A stretch of DNA of 64,000 bases from JALOLV01 sp046295175 (GCA_046295175.1 JBKBNY010000003.1:310001-374000), one strand, 5' to 3'. Shown: positions 25,128-35,801, counted from the first letter of the stretch. The notes: generated by a model not told the origin, from the letters alone. Translations and numbers: made by a program.

Positions 25128-28100
25128 ATGAAACAGCTACTAAACTTTTTACTCTGCTTTAGTCTTTTTTTACAATTATCAGCACAAGAAAGTAAAACTT
25201 GTGGGTTTAATTCGATTAATATTAAGGATTTCAAAGAAATTCGTAAATCAAATTCAATTGATTCCAGTATTATTATTAGAATCCCCGTAGTTTTTCATGT
25301 TTACCATCACGGTGAGCAAGTTGGCTACCAATGGAACTTTCACGAAGATACCCTACGTAAAGCTATTTATAAACTTAATGAACTATATAGAGGTAAAAAT
25401 AAATATTTTGAAACTTATGATAGTAAAATTGAATTCTTTTTATTGTCTGACTCATTAAACTGTTCTCAATCTACCATTCCAGCAAATGGTGTAAAGAGAG
25501 CAAACCTAACCCAACTTTCGCCTTATCTATATCAGCTTTATTTACAAGAAGGTTTAAACCCTGCAAATAAAGGACTATTTGAAAAAGAATTAAATCAACT
25601 AAGTAGTAACCCTGTCAATTTTCGATGTTTAAATATTAGACTTATTCCTTTCGTAAATGAAATAGCTGGATTTGTTAGTACTGGAGAATTAGAAACTGTT
25701 ATTCTTGATAGTGGCATAATACAAGGGGCGTCAAGCGGAGATATTGGTGGCTTTGCACATGAAATTGGTCATGTATTTGGTCTCTCTCATACTTTTTATG
25801 GAGGATATACTGAGAATAACTGTCTTGATGGAGATGGGCTTACGGACACCGATGTACATAAAGGCTCTGATTGGTTTTATCCAGACGATTTAAACACTTG
25901 TACTGGTAAGAAAAAAGGGAAAATAATTTATAATATTATGAGCTATGGTTTGAGTCGAAATAATTTTTCGAAGATGCAAATCAATTTAATGAGAGAGACC
26001 ATAGCAGCTTATTATCCAGAAATTATTAATCCCAATACTTTGACCAATCCTAAAATAATTGGTACTCCAATATCCGCATGCTCTTTTAGCAAAGTGAGCA
26101 ATATAAATAACTTTGATAACGGATTAGAGTTTAATCTTAACGCATTAAGTTTCAAAAACCAATTTGAGAAAAAAGTAAGTTATTCAGATTATAGCTGCTC
26201 AGTAAAAGGAGAATTTGTTATTGGTCAAGTTGCAAGTTTCAATTTAAAAGATAATAATAATTTTACTACCTATTACAAAATATATATTGATTATAATAAT
26301 GATGGTGATTTTGGTGACACAAATGAAGAAGTAGTTTCTGGCGTAAAAAATAACCAAAACTTAGTAGCCGGTAGCTTTACAATTTACAGTGGTGCTTCAA
26401 TCAATACATGGTTGAGATTGAGAATAATTAGGTCAACCGATAGTATGTTTACCAGTTGTAGTACTCAAGGAGATGGAAGTGCATTTGATTTTAAAATAAT
26501 AATACTATCAAATTGCACTAAACCACATAAACCTTTAGTAAGTAATCAAAATATAAATTATGGACAAAATGCCTTACTAAGTTCTTCGGGATGTACTGGG
26601 CAAACAAATTGGTATTCAAAAGGTAATTACTTAGGCTCAGGAGTTAATTTTAATACAGGTATATTGTATGATGATAGTTACTTTCAAGCAACTTGCCTAC
26701 TAAATGGGTGTGAAAGTGATATTCAGCAAGCTAAAGTTACTGTACAGCAAAACTTAGTAATCAGTGGTACAGGTGTGTCAAATTATTGCATTAACGGTAA
26801 TATCAATCTAAATATTTCTTCTTCACTAAACAGCTTTTATCAAAAAACGTTAATATTAAGGAAGGGAAACACTATTATCTCGACTAAAATTATTTCTAAT
26901 AATCCTACAGAAACCATAAAAATTCCAATAAATTATCGTGCCTATGAGGGTGCTCAACCTCAAAATATTGTATATGGTAGCGATTATAATCTTCAAATTG
27001 AGACCCAAAATTTATTCTCAGGTAAAGTTATAAAAAGTAATGTTGTTAATATTGCAATAGGTTCTATCTCGATGTATAATCATGCAATAGTAGAAAACCC
27101 AAACGAAATATATAATCCCAATGAATTTGTTTACAGCGACTTTCTATGCTCTGGTAAAAGTAAAAAATTGTATGCACAAGTAGTAGATTATAATTCATCT
27201 GCAATAACTAACCAAGGTCTCAGTTTTACTTGGAAGAGAAACGGAAGTATCATTAATACCTCAACTACAAATCAAATTACAATAACTAATGCAGGAAATT
27301 ACACTTTTGATGTTGTACAAGCGGGGTGTACAGGAACATCGAATACAAAATACGTAACCACAACTAACACAATCAGCAACAATGTTAATGTTATAGGGAC
27401 TACCTATGGTTGTTTAGATTCAAATAAAGAGTTGTTTTCAGATTATACAAGTAATACTGCAACCTATCAGTGGCAGAAAGATGGTATTAATATTTTGGGG
27501 GCAAATCAAAGCTCTTTTGTAGCCAATCAATCAGGTAATTATAATGTTCTTGTACAAGATGCTGGCTGTACAATTTTCAAGGGAAAAGATAAAAGAATTA
27601 GCCTTTCTTCAACTTTACCTATTAGTATCATTTCTTCGGGTGGAGACACGACCTTATGTTTTACAAATTTCATGGGATTTACTTATTCAAATGGGATTAA
27701 TTTACAAGAAAATACCGATGGACCTGCCAACTTAATAGCTATCTCAAATGCTTTTAGCTATCAATGGCAAAAAGATGGTTTAGACTTACCAGAACAAAAT
27801 AAACGGTCTATAAATGTTAATTATCATGACATATTTAATAGTGGTATTGGAAAATATCGTTTAATTAAAAGACAGGGGAGTTGTGTTTCATATAGTAATG
27901 AAATTAATATTTCTGAGACTTCAATTTACCCCAAACCAATTATTGATAAAAATGCAACTCTTGAAATTTGCTCAGGTAGTATCCCATTACGCTCAAAGGT
28001 ATCAGGATATTGGTATAAAGATGATGTATTGGCCTCACAACAGCCATTCTATTACAGTGCTACATCAAGTGGTAGTTACAAGTTAGTCGTAGGTGAGTAT

Positions 28101-29087
28101 TCGACCTGTAGAAACGAATCTGACCCAATTAATATTTCGATAGGCAGCACTCTCACTCCTAAGATAAAATATTATGATGAAAGTAAACAAAATCTTTGTG
28201 GAAGTGGCGACTACGTAGGATTGATGTTTGATTTAGATAACTCTTTTGTAGGATTTACGTATCAATGGTTAAAGAATGGTTCTGATATCGTTGGAGCAAA
28301 TAGCTCACAATATTTTACTAATATCGCAGGTACTTACTCGCTTAGAGTTACAAATGGGTCATGTGTAGCTATTTCTAATGAGATAATTATTGGTAATAAT
28401 AATAATGATATTAAACTTGTTGTAACTGATTCAAATTTAGGGTGTGCAAATAGAGCAACTAAATTAGAGGTCAAAGGTATATCTCAAAACTCAAATAGCG
28501 AAGCATTTGTATGGAAACGAAATGGGAGTATTATACCCTTAGAGAACTTTCGTTGGATGTACACAGATGATGCAGGTTCGTACACAGTAGAATATAATAA
28601 TGGTTCGGGATGTAATTATATTTCTACCCCAATATCTCTTAACAAAGGTGGAGGAGTATTAACAATTCAACCTATTACAATTGCAAAAGGTCAATCAGGA
28701 AATTTAACAGCAATTGGTTGTAATGATGGCCAGATAAAGTGGTATGAAACCAATTTTAGTAACCCTTCGATAAGCGATGGAAGTAATTTCATTACTCCTG
28801 GTCTTGATACACAAAAAAGTTATTTTGCTTCTTGTTATTATAATGGCTGTGAAAATCTTGTTCGAAAAGAGGGTATAGTCAATATTTCTGGGTGTTTAGA
28901 AAATCAGGTATTTACAGGTTATTCCCTCCCAAATGGCATTTTTAGAGCGACAAATAGAATTTCTTCTTCTTCAATAATTTCGAGTGGAACTACCTATTCG
29001 AGTGGAAAAACCGTTGAACTTCTACCTGGTTTTAAAGCAGATATAAATAAAGTATTTAAAGCTGAAATTGGTGGATGTGAGAATTAA
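25128..29087 (+). CDS. Giant secreted M43-type metalloprotease with GEVED and Ig-like repeats
   Basis: A 1319-residue secreted protein; the signal peptide ends QLSAQ. The protease domain (about 45-300) has the metzincin zinc site HEIGHVFGLSH: His211, Glu212, His215 and His221, with Met271 in the YNIMSYG Met-turn. This is the pappalysin-like (M43) pattern. A GEVED-type domain follows at about 355-465 (YIDYNNDGDFGDTNEE). The remaining 800 residues are Ig-like modules of about 80-90 residues with a recurring W(K/Q)(K/R)(N/D)G core (TWKRNGS, YQWQKDG, YQWLKNG, VWKRNGS). The last 40 residues contain TVELLPGFKADINKVFKAEI, a motif shared with the next gene and common at the ends of Bacteroidota surface proteins. 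Probably T9SS-exported; no standard Por_Secre_tail is visible. Confidence 0.88.
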   Translation: MKQLLNFLLCFSLFLQLSAQESKTCGFNSINIKDFKEIRKSNSIDSSIIIRIPVVFHVYHHGEQVGYQWNFHEDTLRKAIYKLNELYRGKNKYFETYDSKIEFFLLSDSLNCSQSTIPANGVKRANLTQLSPYLYQLYLQEGLNPANKGLFEKELNQLSSNPVNFRCLNIRLIPFVNEIAGFVSTGELETVILDSGIIQGASSGDIGGFAHEIGHVFGLSHTFYGGYTENNCLDGDGLTDTDVHKGSDWFYPDDLNTCTGKKKGKIIYNIMSYGLSRNNFSKMQINLMRETIAAYYPEIINPNTLTNPKIIGTPISACSFSKVSNINNFDNGLEFNLNALSFKNQFEKKVSYSDYSCSVKGEFVIGQVASFNLKDNNNFTTYYKIYIDYNNDGDFGDTNEEVVSGVKNNQNLVAGSFTIYSGASINTWLRLRIIRSTDSMFTSCSTQGDGSAFDFKIIILSNCTKPHKPLVSNQNINYGQNALLSSSGCTGQTNWYSKGNYLGSGVNFNTGILYDDSYFQATCLLNGCESDIQQAKVTVQQNLVISGTGVSNYCINGNINLNISSSLNSFYQKTLILRKGNTIISTKIISNNPTETIKIPINYRAYEGAQPQNIVYGSDYNLQIETQNLFSGKVIKSNVVNIAIGSISMYNHAIVENPNEIYNPNEFVYSDFLCSGKSKKLYAQVVDYNSSAITNQGLSFTWKRNGSIINTSTTNQITITNAGNYTFDVVQAGCTGTSNTKYVTTTNTISNNVNVIGTTYGCLDSNKELFSDYTSNTATYQWQKDGINILGANQSSFVANQSGNYNVLVQDAGCTIFKGKDKRISLSSTLPISIISSGGDTTLCFTNFMGFTYSNGINLQENTDGPANLIAISNAFSYQWQKDGLDLPEQNKRSINVNYHDIFNSGIGKYRLIKRQGSCVSYSNEINISETSIYPKPIIDKNATLEICSGSIPLRSKVSGYWYKDDVLASQQPFYYSATSSGSYKLVVGEYSTCRNESDPINISIGSTLTPKIKYYDESKQNLCGSGDYVGLMFDLDNSFVGFTYQWLKNGSDIVGANSSQYFTNIAGTYSLRVTNGSCVAISNEIIIGNNNNDIKLVVTDSNLGCANRATKLEVKGISQNSNSEAFVWKRNGSIIPLENFRWMYTDDAGSYTVEYNNGSGCNYISTPISLNKGGGVLTIQPITIAKGQSGNLTAIGCNDGQIKWYETNFSNPSISDGSNFITPGLDTQKSYFASCYYNGCENLVRKEGIVNISGCLENQVFTGYSLPNGIFRATNRISSSSIISSGTTYSSGKTVELLPGFKADINKVFKAEIGGCEN

Positions 29088-29137
29088 ATTATAAGCCTAA
29101 TCAAATCCTTCTAACAACATATAAAAATGTGGTCTAA

Positions 29138-32100
29138 ATGAAAAATACACTTAAAATAATCCTGATTAGTTTATTTCTTATATCACAATTAGCTAATGCT
29201 CAGACAAATGGTATAGTCGTTGCGGGCGGAAATGGGTCTGGCAGTGCTGCCAATCAATTGGATACTCCTATTTCTACTTTTATAGATTCTAATGGAAATA
29301 CTTATGTCGCTGACTTTCTTAATCATAGAGTCCAAAAATGGGCACCGAATGCAATCGAAGGTATTACAGTTGCTGGTGGAAACGGAGATGGAAATGCCTC
29401 TAATCAGTTAAGCTATCCCACGGCTATTTATGTTGATGTACAAGGGAATATTTATGTCGCTGATGGTGGAAATAATAGAATACAGAAATGGGAGCTAAAT
29501 GCTACAGAAGGTATTACTGTAGCTGGTGGAAATGGAGCTGGTAATAGTGCAAATCAATTAAATTTTCCAAGAGACATTACTTTTGATACAAGTGGTGATT
29601 TAATCATAGCAGATATGATGAATTATCGTGTACAGAAGTGGGTGTTGGGTGCTACAGAAGGTATTACTATTGCAGGCGGAAATGGATATGGAAGTGCTTT
29701 AAACCAGTTTGGAAGTATTACATCAGTTTTTATGACACCCGACAATATTTTATACGTCGCACAAGAAATGTCTGGTAGTATAAGGAGGTGGCTTCCAAAT
29801 GCTACTGAAGGTGAAAGCCTTGGAACACTTTTGGATTTTTTATATCCAAGAGGGATGGTTGTAGAAAATGATGGTAGCATTATTGTTGCCACTACATCCA
29901 ATAATTCAATCATAAAAGTAAATTCTCAACATACTCAGTTTGAAGTATTAATTGGTGGAGGGACCGGTCAATTTAACTCATTGAATGTGCCAACAGATAT
30001 TGCTATTAATAATCTTGGGCAGATTTACGTCGCAGATATGTTAAGTCATCGAATTATTAAATTTACTCCTCCTTTTGGTTGTCAACCTCCATTAAATATT
30101 GCAACTAATTCAGCAACAACTAATTCATTTAACGTTGAATGGAACTCTGAGAGTGGGTTTAGCTATAAAATTAGATTTAAAAAAGAGACCAGTACCGAAT
30201 GGACCGAAACTTCGGCGTTGAGTAGTACCCAAAATGGCACAATGCAATATACCATTGAGTATTTAGAATCTGGAGAAAAATATGAATTTCAAATTCAAAC
30301 TACTTGCCCCAATGGTAGTAATAGCCAGTATTCAGAATCTCAATTTGTTACAACAATCCCCTCAACTCCAAGTATTTCAGTTTTGGAAAATCAACCCAAT
30401 TGTCGTGGAGCACTCAATCATTTAGGGGCAAGTAACTGTAATGGTACTATTGTTTGGAGTGATGGTGCGACAGGAAGTAGTATTGTCGTTTCTCCGATTT
30501 CGACAACTATTTATTCAGCAATATGTACTAAAAACAATGTAAGTAGTTCAGTTAGCAATACAATAACTGTTGATATACTTGAAGAACGAAGTATATCAAT
30601 TTCAAATTTTGCAGGCTCTTGTATTCAAAATTTCATCAATTTATCAATACCGCTTGATACGATTTATTTTAAAATCAATTGGTTTAAAAATGGGCAAAAT
30701 ATAGATAGCAATAACTTGTCTCAAATTAAATCAATGTATGTAAGGCAGGTTTCTACAGAAAATGACTTAGCTACATACTATACCAAAATTGAAAGAAAAA
30801 TAGGGGGGTGTACTGTGAATTCCGATACTTTAAATTTTGCTTTTCAACCTCTCGAATTGCCGATTGTAAGAGATACAACTATACAAAGAGGCACTTTATT
30901 TAATGCTAATGTTACTGGCTGTTCAGGCACAGTTCGATGGTTTAAATTTCCTGTAAGAGTACCTGGTAGAAGTAATGATTTTGTAATTGATGGGAGTAGT
31001 ATCAATGCTGGATATGTGTTTTCAGATACAACACTTTACTTGTCTTGTTTTAGTAATTGTGAAAGTGGAAGAGTCAATTACAATATTAAAGTTACAGACC
31101 CCCTTATACCTCCTAATCCACCAGTACTAACAGTAACTTACCAAAATGAATGTACGATGGGTTCAACTGCTACAATAATTGCATCTGGATGCAATGGCAG
31201 TGTTACATTCTACCAACGTAATGTCATCTATAATAATAATTCACTCGAAAGCATTTCCCCATCAACGATAACACCTTATAGTTTGATTATTGGATATTCA
31301 AACACAATTTATGCCTCTTGCGAAGAAAATGGAGTTAAAAGTCCTCTTTCTTCAGTAGTAATCAAACAAAGATACCCTACAGAATCAAATATCAATTTAA
31401 CCCCTACAGAACTAAACTCGACATCTACTTTAGTTGTAAATATGAATAGTGATTTGAAAATTGAGGTTATAAGCTCGTCTTGTGCTGACGAAATAAAATG
31501 GTATGATGTTTCAAATCAAATGCTTTTAGGAACTGGTAACTTGTTGCAATTAACAAATCTCACATCTAATAAAAATTATTATGCAACTTGCTTAAATCAA
31601 GTGTATGGATGCCCAACATATAAATACTTCACAATTAATATAGACCAAAATCAACCTAAAATTTACCCTACAAAGTCTCGTTTTTCGATTTGCGGAACAG
31701 GTAATACTAACTTGCAAGCATGGGGTTGTGATAATAATAGTATTAGTTGGTTTGACTCTGAAGCCTCTACAATTCCAATAGGTACTGGTAATACATTTTT
31801 AACTCCAAATTTTACAAATAATACTTCAAGTAATCAATTTTATAATTACTGGGTAGGATGCACATTGAATGGTCAGGAAGTAAGAAGTATCGTAAATCTG
31901 GTTGTAGCACCAACACCAAATAATGTAATTGCAAGAGATAGTGTTTTGGGCTGCAATTTAGGAAGTATTAATATCCCAATTTCTGGATGTAATCCAAATT
32001 ATGAATTTTATCAATCCAGTTCAGGAGGAATAATTAATAACAGTTTATTTCACTCAGACCCGCTTTTTACTAATGCAAGTAGAGTTTATAGGTTGAATTG

Positions 32101-32914
32101 TAAAAACAGAGACGCACAATGTATTTCGAACTCTATTAAAGAAATTACAATTTCATACGAATGCACCCCTCCATCGCCACCAAGTATCAATGTCATCAAT
32201 GTTGAGAATAATAATTTAACAAGTAATGCTTCAAATCAAAATTCTGTACTTAATGTATGTTTTGGTTCCGAAGTTATATTGTCAGCTGCAGGATGTCCAA
32301 ATAATAGGGTTTTATGGAAAGATGGAGACTTATTTACTAGAAAATCAATAGTTATTAATCAGGATACAACGAAGTTGTATGCGTATTGTATAGACCCTAA
32401 TAATGTTATTAGCTCTAAATCATCTATTTTACAAATTAAGGCTAATCCCAAACCTATAATTTTAATAAATAATCCGCTCAGAATGACCTTAGAAAATACC
32501 TTTGACTTAACAAACCCGAATATCACTGCTGGAAGTAATTTTCCTGTAGGGAGTGTAATATCTTATTTTAAGGATTTTGATTTGAATATTCCTTTAACTA
32601 ATCCGAGTAATTTGTTATCAGCTGGAACGTATTATTTGAAAGTTACAAGCCAATTTGGGTGTATTGCTTCAAGCCCTGTATCAATCCTTCCAAATTGTAA
32701 CTCAGTTTTTAATTTAATTTCGCCTAATGATGATGTGAGCTTTGGAGAGTTCTTGAGAAAGTCAAATAGTAGTATTGATATGAGAAATAAAATTACAGGT
32801 ACGGCTAAAGTTCAATCTTTTTCGAGCGTCAGTATAACATTATCACCTGGATTTGTAATCAACCCAGTGAATGGTGGTTTTTTCAAAGCAGGAATCGACG
32901 GATGTTCAAATTAA
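29138..32914 (+). CDS. Giant secreted NHL-repeat protein with FN3 and Ig-like domains
   Basis: A 1258-residue secreted protein with a signal peptide ending LANAQ. The first 300 residues are NHL-type propeller blades. The first three are near copies carrying GITVAGGNG, ANQL and IYVADxxNNRIQKW, which points to recent internal duplication. One FN3 domain follows at about 318-405 (FKKETSTEWTETSAL ... YEFQIQTTCPNG). The rest is Ig-like, Cys-containing sequence, ending in SVSITLSPGFVINPVNGGF plus FKAGIDGC, the same terminal motif as in the preceding protein. The gene lies 50 bases downstream of the M43 gene, and the two are probably co-transcribed. Function unknown; a structural or adhesive surface protein is the likely class. 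Confidence 0.85.
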   Translation: MKNTLKIILISLFLISQLANAQTNGIVVAGGNGSGSAANQLDTPISTFIDSNGNTYVADFLNHRVQKWAPNAIEGITVAGGNGDGNASNQLSYPTAIYVDVQGNIYVADGGNNRIQKWELNATEGITVAGGNGAGNSANQLNFPRDITFDTSGDLIIADMMNYRVQKWVLGATEGITIAGGNGYGSALNQFGSITSVFMTPDNILYVAQEMSGSIRRWLPNATEGESLGTLLDFLYPRGMVVENDGSIIVATTSNNSIIKVNSQHTQFEVLIGGGTGQFNSLNVPTDIAINNLGQIYVADMLSHRIIKFTPPFGCQPPLNIATNSATTNSFNVEWNSESGFSYKIRFKKETSTEWTETSALSSTQNGTMQYTIEYLESGEKYEFQIQTTCPNGSNSQYSESQFVTTIPSTPSISVLENQPNCRGALNHLGASNCNGTIVWSDGATGSSIVVSPISTTIYSAICTKNNVSSSVSNTITVDILEERSISISNFAGSCIQNFINLSIPLDTIYFKINWFKNGQNIDSNNLSQIKSMYVRQVSTENDLATYYTKIERKIGGCTVNSDTLNFAFQPLELPIVRDTTIQRGTLFNANVTGCSGTVRWFKFPVRVPGRSNDFVIDGSSINAGYVFSDTTLYLSCFSNCESGRVNYNIKVTDPLIPPNPPVLTVTYQNECTMGSTATIIASGCNGSVTFYQRNVIYNNNSLESISPSTITPYSLIIGYSNTIYASCEENGVKSPLSSVVIKQRYPTESNINLTPTELNSTSTLVVNMNSDLKIEVISSSCADEIKWYDVSNQMLLGTGNLLQLTNLTSNKNYYATCLNQVYGCPTYKYFTINIDQNQPKIYPTKSRFSICGTGNTNLQAWGCDNNSISWFDSEASTIPIGTGNTFLTPNFTNNTSSNQFYNYWVGCTLNGQEVRSIVNLVVAPTPNNVIARDSVLGCNLGSINIPISGCNPNYEFYQSSSGGIINNSLFHSDPLFTNASRVYRLNCKNRDAQCISNSIKEITISYECTPPSPPSINVINVENNNLTSNASNQNSVLNVCFGSEVILSAAGCPNNRVLWKDGDLFTRKSIVINQDTTKLYAYCIDPNNVISSKSSILQIKANPKPIILINNPLRMTLENTFDLTNPNITAGSNFPVGSVISYFKDFDLNIPLTNPSNLLSAGTYYLKVTSQFGCIASSPVSILPNCNSVFNLISPNDDVSFGEFLRKSNSSIDMRNKITGTAKVQSFSSVSITLSPGFVINPVNGGFFKAGIDGCSN

Positions 32915-32940
32915 TGAATCTCTTTTCTCAATAATTAAAA

Positions 32941-32978
32941 ATGGCACGTCTTTGACCTTTTCAGATAAGACGTGCCAT
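32941..32978. terminator. ATGGCACGTCTT hairpin between converging genes
   Basis: A perfect 12-bp stem (32941-32952 with 32967-32978) followed by CTTTTT on the plus strand. It separates the NHL-protein gene from pgi and belongs to the GTGGCACG hairpin family. Confidence 0.85.
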
Positions 32979-32992
32979 ACTTTTTAATATTT

Positions 32993-34633
32993 CTACCTCC
33001 ACTTCTTATACTGATTTATCAAACCATTAGTTGATGAATCATGAGAGTCAATTGCTTGGTTATCAGTGAGTTCTGGATAGATTTTGTTGGCTAATTGTTT
33101 GCCGAGTTCGACACCCCATTGGTCAAAACTGAATACATTCCAGATGATACCTTGCACAAAAATCTTGTGTTCATACATCGCTATCAAGCTACCCAAAGAT
33201 TTTGGAGTAATTTTCTTCAATAAAATCGAGTTTGTCGGGCGGTTGCCTTGGAAAACTTTGAATGGGGCAATTTTATCAATTTCTTCTTGCGATTTCCCTT
33301 TCAATTCTCCCAAAACCTCTTCGATTGTTTTGCCGTTCATCAATGCTTCGGTCTGGGCAAAGAAATTCGACAAAAGCATTTTGTGGTGTTCGCCAATCGG
33401 GTTGTGCGAAGTCGCAGGAGCGATGAAATCGGCTGGAATCAACTTTGTTCCTTGGTGAATCAATTGATAAAAAGCATGCTGACCGTTGGTGCCAGGTTCT
33501 CCCCAGATGATTGGTCCAGTTTGGTAATCAACTGTCTTGCCATCACGGCTTACATATTTGCCGTTGCTTTCCATATCTCCTTGCTGAAAATACGCCGCAA
33601 AACGGTGTAAGTATTGGTCGTAAGGTAGAATCGCGTGCGATTCTGCACCATAAAAATTATTGTACCAAATACCCAAAAGTGCTAAAATAACTGGGATATT
33701 CTTCTCGAAAGGAGTGTTTTTGAAATGATTATCCATTTCGTGAGCACCAGTCAAGAGGGCTTCAAAATTCTCGAAACCGATGTTGCAAGCAATCGAAAGC
33801 CCAATAGCCGACCAAAGTGAGTAGCGTCCGCCAACCCAATCCCAAAATCCAAACATATTATTGGGGTCTATCCCAAATTTCTCAACCTCTTTTTGGTTTG
33901 TCGAGATTGCTACGAAGTGTTTTTTTACGAATTCTTCGTTTTGAGCCGTTGCCAAAAACCACGAGCGAGCCGAATGGGCATTGGCCATTGTCTCTTGAGT
34001 CGTGAATGTTTTTGAAGCAATCATGAAAAGTGTCGTTTCGGGCGATACTTTTTTGAGGGTTTCGGCAATGTGAGTTCCATCAACATTCGATACAAAATGC
34101 ACTTTTGGACCTTTTGCGTAAGGTTTTAATGCCTCGGTAACCATCACGGGACCCAAATCGGAACCGCCGATGCCGATGTTTACAATATCTGTGATTGATT
34201 TATTAGTATATCCTTTCCATTTGCCCGAAATGATTTCTTGAGAAAATCCTTTCATTTTGCCCAAAACTTCGTTTACATCGGGCATTACATCTTTGCCATC
34301 GGTGATGATTGGCGTATTTGAACGATTTCTTAATGCAATATGAAGTACAGCACGATTTTCGGTTTGGTTGATTTTATCTCCCGAAAACATCTTTTCGATA
34401 GCATCTTGCAGACCACATTCTTTGGCCAAATCAACCAAATAAGCCATCGTACGGCGATTGATTCGGTTTTTTGAGTAATCTACCAAAATGTCATTGAATT
34501 TTACTGAAAACTTACGAAAGCGATTTTTATCTTCGGCAAATAACTCTTTGATGGTCTTTTTGCTGATGGTACGCTGATGTGTTTTGAGCTTACGAAAAGA
34601 GGCTGTTTGTGTAAAATTAACAGAAGGTAACAT
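32993..34633 (-). CDS. pgi: Glucose-6-phosphate isomerase
   Basis: Interconverts glucose 6-phosphate and fructose 6-phosphate in the cytoplasm (glycolysis and gluconeogenesis). 546 residues from MLPSVNFTQT, normal for the bacterial long form; the 13 codons before it (NQKLKTRNQE) are translated intergenic repeat. Signature regions are present: MIASKTFTTQETM (phosphosugar SIS motif), GGRYSLWSAIGLSIA, GEPGTNGQHAFYQLIHQGT with the ring-opening His, and the C-terminal FDQWGVELGKQLA with the conserved Lys. The GH25 lysozyme gene lies upstream on the same strand 69 bases away. Confidence 0.96.
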   Translation of the reverse strand: MLPSVNFTQTASFRKLKTHQRTISKKTIKELFAEDKNRFRKFSVKFNDILVDYSKNRINRRTMAYLVDLAKECGLQDAIEKMFSGDKINQTENRAVLHIALRNRSNTPIITDGKDVMPDVNEVLGKMKGFSQEIISGKWKGYTNKSITDIVNIGIGGSDLGPVMVTEALKPYAKGPKVHFVSNVDGTHIAETLKKVSPETTLFMIASKTFTTQETMANAHSARSWFLATAQNEEFVKKHFVAISTNQKEVEKFGIDPNNMFGFWDWVGGRYSLWSAIGLSIACNIGFENFEALLTGAHEMDNHFKNTPFEKNIPVILALLGIWYNNFYGAESHAILPYDQYLHRFAAYFQQGDMESNGKYVSRDGKTVDYQTGPIIWGEPGTNGQHAFYQLIHQGTKLIPADFIAPATSHNPIGEHHKMLLSNFFAQTEALMNGKTIEEVLGELKGKSQEEIDKIAPFKVFQGNRPTNSILLKKITPKSLGSLIAMYEHKIFVQGIIWNVFSFDQWGVELGKQLANKIYPELTDNQAIDSHDSSTNGLINQYKKWR

Positions 34634-34702
34634 AATTTCTTGGTTTCTGGTTTTAAGTTTCTGGTTTAACAACTCGCAACGAGAAACACTAAACCCGAAA
34701 CT

Positions 34703-35500
34703 TTACTGGATGCAAATATCGTTTAATTGCCCTTTAGAACCTACAAAAACATTAAAATCTACGTTTCCACGGATTCCATCGAGGCGACCAGTATGGCTGT
34801 GTTGCCAAAAAAGTAGGTTGGCGTCGTCGTAGCCTTCGAGTTTCGGGCTATCGTAATCCGACATCCAAAGTGGGTATTCGTCAAACTCGCCTTTTATGTA
34901 TTCAGAATACACATAACGGTTGGTGTATATGATGGGTTTTATGCCATAATGATTTTCGATGATTTCGAGCCAGATTCTAATATTTTCTTTGAGATTCTGA
35001 CGAACTCGGCGACCTTTTCCGTGCAATTCAAAGTCAAGTACTGGGGCGAAGTCTCCTGATTCTAATTTGACCGATTCAATAAAGTTTTCGGCTTGCAGAC
35101 GTGGATTTACATGCGGAACATAGAAATGGTAAGCCCCCCGAATCAACCCAACTTTTTTAGCACCTTCCCAGTTTTTCTCAAAGTCTTGGTCTTTGAGGTC
35201 TTGTCCTTCGGTCGCTTTGATTACGGCAAACTCTATCGGCACGTTATCGTCGGTGCTGTGTCTTACTTTTTGCCAATCAATATTTTCATTATGATGCGAG
35301 ACATCAATACCGTGAAGCTCATATTTTGTTGGTAGTCGGATGCCGTATTCAGAAACAAATTTCCATTTCTGACCATCCAAAACATAGACCGGATAAAGTA
35401 AAATTAGGAGTATTACAAAGAAAATATAGGCAACTTTCCAGCGAAAGATGTGATTGAGAATTTTTGTAGATAAGGTAATTTTCTTTTTTTTGCGTCGCAT
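34703..35500 (-). CDS. Membrane-anchored GH25 lysozyme
   Basis: A 265-residue N-acetylmuramidase-type protein that would cleave peptidoglycan. A Lys/Arg-rich N-terminus and one hydrophobic helix (about 24-44, VAYIFFVILLILLYPVYVL) act as an uncleaved signal anchor, placing the enzyme in the periplasm. The GH25 domain starts at HGIDVSHHN and has FAVIKATEG, GAYHFY and VLDFE; the last supplies the catalytic Asp and Glu. IYTNRYV, LWMSDYD and FWQHSHTG complete the family pattern. The start is the ATG before RRKKKK; a TTG five codons upstream is also possible. It precedes pgi, probably without functional link. Confidence 0.9.
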   Translation of the reverse strand: MRRKKKKITLSTKILNHIFRWKVAYIFFVILLILLYPVYVLDGQKWKFVSEYGIRLPTKYELHGIDVSHHNENIDWQKVRHSTDDNVPIEFAVIKATEGQDLKDQDFEKNWEGAKKVGLIRGAYHFYVPHVNPRLQAENFIESVKLESGDFAPVLDFELHGKGRRVRQNLKENIRIWLEIIENHYGIKPIIYTNRYVYSEYIKGEFDEYPLWMSDYDSPKLEGYDDANLLFWQHSHTGRLDGIRGNVDFNVFVGSKGQLNDICIQ

Positions 35501-35658
35501 GACGAGATTCCTCAATAGCTATTGTTTCTGAATGAACTAATAGCAATTATCATGCAAAAATAACGGATTTTCTTTAGAAATGTTTTGAAGTTGAGTGGAT
35601 AAAAAGAGTTTGTTAAATATTTGTACGTTATAGATGTTGAAATAATCCTCTTTAAAAA

Positions 35659-35724
35659 CCGTGACACGGTTATATACTAAATTTGGATAATTGTAGGTTT
35701 AAAGGTTATCCGTGCCACGGATTC
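35659..35724. repeat. CCGTGACACGG...CCGTGCCACGG inverted repeat
   Basis: Two 11-bp words, each nearly self-complementary, pair with each other across about 40 bases. They share the GTG(G/A)CACG core with the hairpins at 9711, 32941 and 47557. A T run follows at 35731 on the plus strand. Confidence 0.6.
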
Positions 35725-35755
35725 TTGACCTTTTTTATTGAACTAAGTTTATAAA

Positions 35756-35801
35756 TGCCACGAATACGAGAATTGTTTTCAAAATTCGTGCATTCGTGGC
35801 A
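35756..35801. repeat. GCCACGAAT-type hairpin
   Basis: A 19-bp inverted repeat (35756-35774 with 35783-35801) with about three mismatched or wobble positions and an 8-nt loop. It lies 28 bases beyond the stop of the small membrane protein gene and may terminate the five-gene minus-strand unit. Confidence 0.7.
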
